Source: Malurus cyaneus samueli
Lineage: Eukaryota; Chordata; Aves; Passeriformes; Maluridae
DNA length: 64,000 nt
Assembly (NCBI GenBank): GCA_009741485.1
Contig: CM019215.1
Span: 79,562,407-79,626,406, forward strand
Direction: 5' to 3'
The notes below the pieces were generated by a model, which ran no database searches, had not been told where the DNA came from, and saw nothing but the letters and a program-made list of their open reading frames with translations. Numbering within the stretch: position 1 is the stretch's first letter; each line of letters opens with the position of its first letter. This document shows positions 50,657-60,152 of the stretch, in pieces. The translations under genes and the position numbers were made by a program.

Positions 50657-51504
50657 TGTGAGAGAGTGAAATGTTAATGGTCAATGATTCAAACAGTTGG
50701 CCATTGGCAAAAGCAGCAGGTGCTTCGCTGAGGCCAGGTTTGCAACCCCCAACCTAGTAAGAGAGTTTTGGGTGTGGTGGCGAAAGCTCTGATCCTCATA
50801 AGACCAGCCCCAGTGCAGAAGTCATGTGGATCCTCCACCAGAGGATCACCAGGACAAACCCAGCTTTGTTCTGCAACAGGAAGGTTTTTGAGCCAGATAA
50901 TGGAAAAGGCTGGTAAAAGGCAGATCCTGTCAGGTGAGATAATGGTTTTTATCATGCCAGTGTCCTCCCTTCTGTTAACTCCTCTCTCACTTCCCCCAGG
51001 AGGTATTGGAGCATTCACACATAGGCCTGAGGGTATTCATCTCTTCTGATAAGGCATAGCTGGCTTAATTACACAGGCTTGAGAAACAGCTGCTTTATCT
51101 TAGAAAGGGTTATAAACCATCAAAGACCCTCAAAGTGCCCCCAGATTCGTATCTGGGGCCTTCCACCAAACGACTCTGCATGGGCAAGAGTCACATCAGA
51201 CTGAAAAACTCTCCTCCCAGGGGAGGTACCCCGGCTTTCACACTATATGAACCTGAATGTATATTAATCTATCAAATCTTTTATTTGTGGCTTCCTTCAC
51301 CCCCAAAAGATCACGACTGCATCCATCACATCCACCAGCAGATATCAAAATTTCCACAATAAAGCCACAGGATCCACAGCTGGTGATTTCTTTCCTCTCT
51401 ACTATTTGCTCTTATTCTTTCTCATTTTCCTTTTCTTATATATTTTCTTAAGTGTATCTATTAACAAGAACTTCAGTAATTCCACCTCAGTGGGGGTTGT
51501 AACA
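50657..51504 (+). mobile_element. Solo LTR of an avian endogenous retrovirus
   Basis: The element starts TGTGAGAGAGTGAAATG and ends GGGGGTTGTAACA, so it has TG...CA termini, and is about 848 bases long. It carries a TATA-like word (tatatga at about 51244) and an AATAAA polyadenylation signal (51358-51363), in the order U3-R-U5 expected for the plus strand, followed by a pyrimidine-rich stretch. The flanks are gcccg (50652-50656) and gccca (51505-51509), a probable 5-bp target duplication with one CpG-type change. No primer-binding site or viral gene follows, so it is a solo LTR left by recombination. The text resembles songbird LTRs, but I cannot name the family. Confidence 0.78.
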
Positions 51505-52640
51505 GCCCATCACTATAAGTTTAAAGCAAAGCACCATTCTTTACTAACCATGCACAGTACTTTTCAAAAGGATAATAATTTTGCTAAGTTTAGCATTGAA
51601 AGAATCAAGGATCTGAAATAAAACTTACAATATTGTCCCATTTGGTTTAACTGCCCTTTTTGTTTCTTTTTCTTTTATATTGCAGAGCATTTGCACAGTG
51701 CTGCCTGAGAGTTATTGAGTGTGTTGGCACAGATACTTCAGAACGAAATAACTACAAAACACTGAAATTCTCCCTGAGTGTTGCAGCTTGCCAAATGAGA
51801 AGTGCCATAGGTCTAAATAACTTTTTTGTCCTCCCAACCTTGAGCAAACTTGTGAGCTGTTACAGCTACCGAAGCACTTCCACAGCGTGCCCTGGGGGCT
51901 GTATGTTGGTGCAGAATTTGCACACGGGTTCCTCCGACTGCACCTATTTTCTCTCTGTGTCCCCCACAGCACACTTTGGCAGAATACTTTTTGGTGGTGG
52001 CAGGCTGCTGCAACAGTGGGTGCTAGTGGGGAAGTAGGAAGGGGAGCTGAAGGTCCCATCAGTGTCCCCACCCTTCCTCTCCCCTCTGAGAGGTGAGAAA
52101 GAACTGCTGGGAAAAAGACATGGCTGGTCTCACTGATATTTCCTGCATACCCTCACTTAGAAGCAGCCATCTCACCTCAGTGAGGATTTGAGACTCCTTC
52201 CTCCTTCTCAAATATTCCATCTGACATAAGAGGTCTCATAGGGTATTTATCCTCTATACACACTGCAAACACATAACTAAGCTTTTTCACAATTTGAATT
52301 CTTATGGCAGAAACCATTTACCAGGCAGGTAGGATGATCCAAAATCTTCCTAAATTCAACAAAGGTTAAGTTAGAATTTATTTATTTTTATGACTTAACT
52401 AGAATGCAACAGCTGGAGTAAATTAAAGAGACAAACAAGTACATTATGGTAGGACAAAGTTTTATTTTTCCCACTAAAATGACAGTATCTCTGGAGCTTG
52501 TAATCTTGCCAGACATTGCCACTAATATCTGAATTCTTATTGAAGGTGACATCTGGATGTTTACTGGCAACTTTCCAAATGACATCTTCAAATCTGAAAT
52601 GCCCTCAGTGTATTTAGGATTGTTTATTTTTTTAAAAACA
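51505..52640. other. Unassigned stretch with a GC-richer block
   Basis: At about 51683 a pyrimidine tract ends in 'tatattgcag', a good splice-acceptor look-alike, followed by a GC-richer region to about 52100 ending near 'tgagaggtgagaaa', a donor-like site. Frames on both strands stay open for 120 codons but show no protein family. It could be a noncoding exon, an unknown repeat or chance. Confidence 0.35.
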
Positions 52641-52735
52641 TTGTACTTTTATACATATATAAAACTATATATATAGATGGTTTATGCATATGTAAGTATG
52701 CATATATACAAGTATATGTTTATATGTTTGTGTTT
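52641..52735. repeat. Degenerate TATA/CATATA simple sequence
   Basis: Irregular units of tatatata, catatg and tgtatg run for about 95 bases, a decayed TA/TATG microsatellite. Confidence 0.8.
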
Positions 52736-54039
52736 TTACATCCAAGCATACATAAACACTTATTTAAGGGAGAGGGATAACTCGGAGAGCTCATTTTTAC
52801 TAATATTTATGCACTGCTGGCCAAAACAGTAGACAATGCTCTAGTTGTACTGACTTCTAGTCTACTGCAGCAGTTTGTTCCCTGCAATTAAAATTATAAA
52901 AGCAGTCATATGCTGACAGTTATTCAAACCATGAATAAAATTACAAGATCAGTATCACCAAATTATAGAAACCTTTTGTTCTTCAATATCAGTTTTCATT
53001 GGCATGCTATAATTAATACAGAAATATCATAACAGAACCTTTAAGAAATTTGATCAAATGCTTACCTTTTGACACATAACAAGCAAAATTCTACATAGTA
53101 TAAAAAACAAACTTACATTATACTTCTCCTCATAGAGGAAAATATATACAGACAAGAACTCTTTTGAATCATAACCTTAGTCAGATCTTCTCAGAACAGT
53201 TGCAATACTCAGGATTCTACGGCACAGTCTCTGGGAAAGTCGTGACTTTCAAAAATAGAGATGATCAAGGAACCTCTCAGAGCCTATAAAGCTGGACCCT
53301 ATAATCTGGACCAGTGAATGTTGGACTTTACCTGGTTCATAGGTCTATGTGGAAAAAACAATCACATCCTCCCTCACAGGTACCCAGAGCTGCACAGGTG
53401 TTTCTGCACTGGAAGGGAACCCTGACCTCAAGAGCTGGAAATTACTCTGATAATCCTGAACAGCGTTGGTGGCTCCAACATGCCACTGACTATTTCTTCA
53501 ATCTCTGTCCCCATAGCTGGGGCATCAGCACAGGACAAAGAATCATTTATTCCCATATCTGTGACAGCTGTGTAATCGAGATCCTTTCATTCATGCTTTT
53601 GACATGTAAGAGGGATATGGAAGTATCTGAATAGAGAAAGCCTGCAATAGTGTTTTATAGAGGCAGCTTGTACAGAGTATAATTAATCCCCTCTAGTAAT
53701 ATGAGCATTAGACAAATTTATTCAAGAAAGATTAGCAGTCTGTTGGCAGGACTTTATATTAAATATTAATACTAAATAACTCGCAGTCATATTTTTTTCT
53801 TGCATCTGTAGTGTATATTTCTATCTGGGTCAGGGACTGTGCTCTGTCCGTTTAGAGTGTCTACACAAGGAGATATCATTCCACCAAGTTCTCTAGACCT
53901 TATCTTCCATTCCTGCCACAAACTGTGTGAGCTCAAAGTTGGTTTTTTGTCCTCACAGGGTTCTGAAATTCAGTGAAAAAAAATAGTAATCAGTAGACTG
54001 GAGATGTCAATTAAAAGTTTCATGCTCTGTGCCATTAAT
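52736..54039. other. AT-rich sequence without recognised genes
   Basis: A plus-strand frame at 53314-53634 lies in a mildly GC-richer patch, but its translation resembles no family known to me. Nothing else was seen. Confidence 0.5.
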
Positions 54040-54540
54040 CATTGTTACTCATTTTCCTCCATGGCAACGTTATTGTAAAAATTGAAAATAAATATTTAAT
54101 CCAAGTTCCTGTAAATAAAAATACAATGCATTTATAAATTAATGTTTGTTAAATTAGGCCCATAAAAATTGGCCTAATGGATCTGACCCACAGCCAATAT
54201 TCTGTCTGATAGCTGGTAACAGGGTAAAAGAAACCCTTAAGTAAACAGCTGTGAAATAATCTGCACACATTAAATCAGTTCCTGACACCTACCAGTCAGT
54301 GACTGACTTAAATGCAGTAGCATGATGTGTAAAATTAGTTATTTAGGATATGATCATGCATAATACGTTCTAAGCCTACTGTCAATTGTTTTATGGTTTT
54401 ATGACAGCTTTCAATTGCTTTAATGGTTTCATTTTCAACATTCTGATTTATTGAACTCCATTTCGAGGTTTCTTCAGGACACACTGTTTTTATAGTGCTG
54501 CTGATTGCCTCCAATTAGGCCTTAAATCTGTGTTACAGTT
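54040..54540. promoter_or_regulatory. Candidate conserved noncoding element
   Basis: The block has even AT-rich texture without simple repeats and several dense word pairs: ATTAGGCC (54153-54160) facing GGCCTAAT (54171-54178), AGTCAGT and ACTGACT around one central base (54294-54308), and CAATTAGG (54512-54519). Homeodomain-like cores and small palindromes of this kind are common in vertebrate enhancers. Function is inferred from texture only and needs cross-species conservation. Confidence 0.3.
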
Positions 54541-55800
54541 CAGGAAATGTAGGCAAATACCCACCTTCTCACGAATTTTTGATAAGCTGAACTTGTGCTC
54601 ATTGTCTTAAGCGGGGTCCCTTTTTCTTTCCCCTCATCATGTTCATCCTGAACATAAATGGATGAATGAACCGGTGACCCTTTTGACATTGCCAGCACAG
54701 TACAAGGAGATGGAATGTGTGGCTGTGAGCATGATGCAGAAATCATGATAGTGTATCTTGTTAACTATATCTCGAAGAAATAGTAAGTAAGTGAACCAGA
54801 AATATTTATTCTGATTTTTGCTAGCTTGCATAAGTTATTAGAGAGAATTAATGAAAATGTCTTTCATATCAATCAATACTGTTGTTAAACAACACCCTTT
54901 GAGGGGCTCCTGTTGTAACATTAGGCTTGCTTGGATCAAACCCATAAACAAAAAAGACCAGATTCAATATGAAGGCATCAAAAAAGCCTTCAGTAAAATG
55001 AAACCCTGAAGGGAAGGTTATCAGAAGTTTGCAGGACTCAGCACAAGTCAGTGCTTTGAGGAACCATTTGAAGAGGCAAAACTTCCTCCAGAACTATTCA
55101 TGTACAAGGAGGCTGCTACAAGAACAGGGACTTCAGAAGACTCCTTTAGACCAGAAAATGAGAACTGGAATACCAAAGTCAAAGTGGTACTTTGACCGAG
55201 TCAATCAGACACAGAATATGAGAAGATCCAAAATCAAAAGAGGTGAGCTAAGAGAGGGTTAAGTTCGGCTCAACATGTCACAGCAGCAAGAAGCCACTAA
55301 TGAAGACACAGTTGAGAGTGAAGCTAGAATTAAGAGTCAGGAAATTAATGACTCTGTGCCTGAAATTTAGCACATTTAGCAGATGCACTCAGACATATTT
55401 TGAGCTGTAAAGGATAATCCTGTGTGATACTGTATCAAGGCTGTACATTTTTTCAGCAGGTTTTATCAGCTCAGATACGGTGTGAGAAGTGCTGCAGTAA
55501 TGCTGCTCTTTCTTTTGGTGCTCATCCACTTCTCACTGCAGCTTGAAATAGAAACACATTTTGGAAGGTGTTTGAGCTCATGCATTTGGGTGCTACAGAT
55601 CGTTCTGAAGTGGTATGAAGTGAGCAAAATGTTAGGAATATGTCAGCAATCTAACTTGAAGGAGAAAAGTAATTATATTCAATCAATGCTTGGCAGCAGT
55701 CAGCATGAAGCAATGGGTCATGATGCCTTCCCATCTACCTTCTGAGCCTGATCCAGATCCAGTACCAAGGGGAAAAATGAACAATAAGGAGATTCAGGGG
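54541..55800. other. Sequence without recognised genes
   Basis: Two plus-strand frames are notable but unassigned: 55029-55262 (basic, glutamine-rich) and one with an ATG at 55500 ending at 55745, whose first residues are hydrophobic like a signal peptide. Neither resembles a known family. Confidence 0.45.

Positions 55801-55837
<37 letters not shown>
55801..55837. repeat. Poly(A) run, 37 bases
   Basis: This is the longest homopolymer in the window. An AATAAG word lies about 17 bases upstream, so a retrocopy tail cannot be excluded, but the upstream DNA is not recognised. Confidence 0.95.
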
Positions 55838-55841
<4 letters not shown>

Positions 55842-56170
55842 TTCTGCCTGTGTTTGAAAATTGAGGCTTTAAGCTATTTAGAGAAGAAAGAAAAAGCTTT
55901 TGGGATAGGTCAGGATGATAACAGATCTAATGTAGAATTTTTTACACGGTCGTAACATATTTCTGATTTTTGGATAATATTTCCTGAATGTCCTAACTGT
56001 GCATGTTTCCCCTTAGACGCCTGTCACTGGACTGATCCTGCAAATTGAATGAGTCCCTAAAGAGAGATTGAAAGGCACCAAAAAACACCAAGACTCATTG
56101 CTGTCTGCTGCAAAGAATTGATTGAATAGACGTGTTATTATTTGCAATGGAAGTATACGTTCTACATAGT
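55838..56170. other. Spacer without recognised features
   Basis: I see nothing in this AT-rich spacer between the A-run and the next CR1 tail. Confidence 0.6.
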
Positions 56171-56415
56171 TCATAGAACCAGAAAATATCAGGAGGTTGG
56201 AATGGCCTTTAAAGATGACTTGGTCTCAACCTCCCCCTGTCATAGGCAAGGATGACTCCCACTAGATCAGGTTGCTCAAAGCCTTCTCCAGCCTGGCTTT
56301 GAACACTGGCAGGGATGGGACATCCACAACCTCCCGGCGCAACCTAAGATGGTGTCTCACCACCCTCACAGTAAAGATTTTTATCCTAGCATCTAACATA
56401 AATTCTCCCTTTTTT
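56171..56415 (-). mobile_element. CR1 3' end fragment
   Basis: The reversed CR1 tail reads 'tcatagaaccagaaaatatc', 'aggttggaatggcctttaaa', then 'caggttgctcaaagccttct', 'ccagcctggctttgaacact' and 'ggcagggatgggacatccac'. These are standard CR1 3' UTR blocks in reverse. The copy is truncated at its 5' side after about 240 bases. Confidence 0.93.
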
Positions 56416-58477
56416 CTATTTATACCATTTCCTTCCCTTTCAATGTCTTGGTCTGAGCTGTCTTTACCACTTCACATATGTATTTAAAGGGAAAATCTTG
56501 TCTATACAATCTGGTCTGTGTGTTGTAGGTTAGAGAATTCCACTTTCTATATGAAGATAAGAACAAACACCCTTTTGGTTTTGTAAGAAAAAAAAATATA
56601 AGTGTACCTCCTGTTTTATTGATGATATTAATGTAAGTTCTCATAACCTTTAAGGAAATTTCTTTACTAATATAGCAATTTAGTGTTTTAGCTGAGTCTC
56701 TCTGCTACAAAAAATAAAGCAAAGTATATAGAACAGGAGTAGATGTTTTGTGTAAGAATCACATTTGCTGATACCAAAGCAAAAAATTTAATAATAGTGT
56801 AGATCAAAGAACTGGCAGTTCTCCCCAATAAAAGTGCTAAATACTGTGTTTATTCATCTGCACTTATTTCTTTGGTCACAGACAGAGAATAAAGACTAAT
56901 CACTGTAGGTTAAAAGTCAGACTAGGAAGAAAGGAGATTATTTTGCCTTTAGAAATTCATGGATTTTCAAACTGTTTTAAAGTTGCAGGGTCTAATTAGT
57001 ATCATTCATACTTCATATAATCCTTTGTAGTTTCTTCAAAAAGGGATCTCACTTACCGGTTTTCCATGTCTTTGAGAAATTTCTGGCTGTAATGGAAAAG
57101 AGAAAATCTTCTGTTTATATGAAAAGGAGAATATAAAAAGTAGGGAAGAATATCAAAAACCAGCTTGAAGTCTGATGATGGTGATAAAATCACAAATAAA
57201 GTTTTAACTAATAAACTGAAATAGGAAGGTAGTTGGAGAAGCAATCAAAAGTAAATGAATATTAGCTGTTGATTGCTCTAGGTACAGCAATTCCCAAAAA
57301 TAAGAAATGAATAAAAAAAAGAAATGTATAAAATTCTACATTAGATCTATTTTCCTCCTGACTGATCACAAAAATATTTTGTTCTGTTTTCAAGGAGTTT
57401 AAAGCCACAATTTTCAAACACAGGCAAATATACTAACACATACAGTTCTGCTGAGTTATGAAATCAATGTTGTTTTTTTTTTTTTTTTTTTTACTGCAGC
57501 ACTGTTTAAAAACAGATCCTACTGCCCTGACATTGTAAAATCATTTGCTTTACCTCATTTGGCTGGAGAGTAGTCTGCTTTCATTTAGTTCAATGGCTGA
57601 TGCTGATAGCATCATGTTCAAAATGGAGTGCTAAAGATAAAGTCTTTATTACATGTTTGGTTGTGCATAAAGCAATACTTTTTATGATATCTGATTCTGG
57701 AAAGAAGCAGGACTACAACAATAAGAGTTGAACAGAATAAAACAGTTTATGTCCAAAATTAATCTTCCTAGAGCATTTTAACTTGAGCATCTATCTCCCT
57801 GTTCAAAATGGTATCTTAAGAGAATTCAGAATTGCTCCAGGCTTCTCAGCCTGCATATGGAGATCCAAGTCTTCATAAAGAAATCTGTTAGATGATCTGC
57901 AACATATTCAGCAGATAAATATAAAGTGCTTGTTCTCATCATTGATCTTCCTGACTGGCAGATGATGTGTAAACAAAATGACTCTAGTCTGATGGCTTAT
58001 TACATATTTACATGAGGATGATCAAGGAGAAGGTTCCCTTTAATTAGATGGTGGGGTCTCCTGCACACTTGATTTCCCCCAGAGCAAGTAATTTAAATCC
58101 TATGAATCATTGAAGCTCAGTATGCCTGTTGGGTTTTGACAAGTGTCTCAGTGTCCCACAGAGGCTAAAGCAAATGCAGGTTGAATGTATTTTTTCCCCA
58201 AATGTGAGTGCTGTGCAGCTTTTATCTACATTTCTAATTCTTTTTTTTTTTTTCCTAAATATAAGTACCCACAGATAAGACGTTCATAGTAAATAGCTAA
58301 AGTGAGGTAAATTAGGTGAAAAACAGCACTTTGATATCAATTATGACTTCTTGACATGCTTTTTTAACATGCATTCAAATAGTTGCATACAAAGAAATTT
58401 GACATTCTGGAGCTTCAGGCCACAGTATTTTTCTCATTTGTACTTCAGTGAGTCATTGTACCTGTTCACCACATGAC
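56416..58477. other. AT-rich sequence without recognised genes
   Basis: No gene or repeat was recognised beyond T20 at 57473-57492 and a T-run near 58242. Confidence 0.5.
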
Positions 58478-58955
58478 AAGAAAGACTCTGAGGTGCTGGA
58501 GCGAGTCCAGAGAAGGGCAGTGAAGCTGGCGAAGGGTCTGGAGCACAAATCTGGTGAGAAGTGGCTGAGGGAGCTGGGGCTGTTTAGCCTGGAGAAAAGG
58601 AGGCTGAGGCAAGACCTTATCAGTTTCTGGAGATGCCTGAAAGTAAGTTGTGGTGAGGTGGGAGTCAGTTTCTACTTAGTAACAAGTGACAGGACAAGAG
58701 GAAATGGCCTCAGCAGGTGAGGTTTAGCTTGGATGTTAGGGGAAAATTCTTCATGAGAAGGGTTGCAAATCACTGGAACAGATTGAGAAGGGAAGGGATG
58801 GAATCACCATTAGAGGAAGTGTTCAAAAAATATGGGGATATGTCATTTGAGGACATGATTTAATGGTTAATGTGATGGTAGTGTTGGGTTGATAATTGGA
58901 CTTGATAATCTGAAAGATCTTTTCCAACCTTAAATAGTCTATTATTCTATGATTG
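58478..58955 (+). mobile_element. CR1 3' end fragment with ORF2 C-terminus
   Basis: The sense-strand translation shows [19 protein letters not shown], then [20 protein letters not shown], then [12 protein letters not shown], the classic C-terminus of CR1 ORF2. The 3' UTR follows, with 'ttcttcatgagaagggtt', 'gatcttttccaacctt' and a terminal 'attattctatgattg'. The coding part is open for about 80 codons after an upstream truncation but lacks the RT domain. It is a dead, moderately diverged copy. Confidence 0.95.
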
Positions 58956-59370
58956 CAAACTTAGAGGAGCTACTCAGGACTTACAATAATATAATATCTG
59001 TCCCATTATTATTCACTTTAAAGAATACTTTTTTTCCCCAACAGAAAGAATATATTCGTAAAATCAGTAACTCAGTTCTGTTGAGCAAATAATTGAAAGA
59101 CAGAAATGGTAAGACTCTCCAGCATATGTAGTGCTGTGTGGATGCTCACTTCAGAAATAATTTCACAAGTTATTCAGAACAGTAGATAAAAAGAGGAAGA
59201 ACAGGTTGTAAAATCTCTGCTGCTGAAGGTCTCTAAGAATAGATGAATAAAATTTCTGAGAATCAACACAGGTAAAATTAGGACAGACAAATGACGTAAA
59301 TTCCCTCTTGTTACCATTTTAAAGTATTTTTTTTTCCATGCTTTATGTGATTAAGCGCTATATCACTCAT
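58956..59370. other. Spacer without recognised features
   Basis: I see nothing in this AT-rich spacer between two CR1 tails on the same strand. Confidence 0.55.
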
Positions 59371-59490
59371 AGTCCTTGAGTATGGATGGTGCTTTGAACA
59401 ATTTGGTCTTGTGGAAGGTGACACTGTCCAGGTTGGTTGGAACCAGGTGAACTTTAAAGTTCTTTCCAATCAAAAAATTTCTATGATTCT
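59371..59490 (+). mobile_element. Short CR1 3' tail
   Basis: The fragment reads 'gtatggatggtgctttgaac', 'aatttggtcttgtggaaggt', 'gttggttggaaccaggtgaa', 'ctttaaagttctttccaa' and ends 'atttctatgattct'. It is the last 120 bases of a CR1 in sense orientation, an independent insertion from the copy 400 bases upstream because each has its own 3' terminus. Confidence 0.92.
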
Positions 59491-60133
59491 GTCCTATGAG
59501 AGAAAATCCATAAAGACTAATTTGTGAACACAGGCAGAGGCCCAGACAGTGAGATTTGTTTGTATTAGCACAGGGACTATCATTGCCATTCATCTTAAGG
59601 ATAAATCACAACTCAGTCATTGTCGTTGTTTCCCTTAAATTACCACAGGACTGTCTACACAAGAGCTTAGTTATTAGCCTATAGGTCCCTAAAATGCCAT
59701 TCTCTTAGAATCTCAAAGAATGTTTTGATTTGGAAATAATCCCAAACAGCATGAGAGAAGGAAATGCTGGCAGGTGGTAAAAATAGAATGAAATGAGAAA
59801 TGAAACATTAGAGTTTAAATCTCCTTCTTTCAAGGATATTGAAACAAATAATCAATGAACATTTCAGTAGGCAGAAAGGCAAAAGATGCCAAATTTTTCT
59901 CGAAGTTAGTCGGATATGCAGATTCTCCATTGTTAGTGATGGGTAAACTTGTATAGTGATCTTTCCATATAAAGGGGCACTTCTAGGTCCTACTTCTCTA
60001 CTAATTTGTCTGTTTCCATTAAACCTGTAGGGATTTGCTTTTCACTCAGACACCCAATTTGGCTGAAATCTGTAGGATGTAACAGTCAGACACACAGGTT
60101 GTTCATTTGATTGCTCCCTGATGAATTGAGTGA
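59491..60133. other. Spacer with a possible CR1 tail relic
   Basis: At about 59706-59750 'agaatctcaaagaatgtttt' followed by 'gatttggaaataatccc' resembles a reversed, decayed CR1 3' end. The match is weak and no further CR1 blocks follow, so it is not listed as an element. Confidence 0.35.
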
Positions 60134-60152
60134 GGGGGGGGGAGGGGGGGGG
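60134..60152 (+). repeat. Double G9 run, G-quadruplex-capable
   Basis: Two runs of nine G are separated by a single A. Each run can be split into two GGGG tracts with a one-base loop, giving four tetrad tracts with loops of one base, the arrangement expected to form a very stable intramolecular quadruplex. Confidence 0.85.

Noticed and set aside
51712..52071. 119-codon minus-strand open frame
   Set aside because: Cysteine- and serine-rich text without family motif; the region is noted only as a possible noncoding exon.
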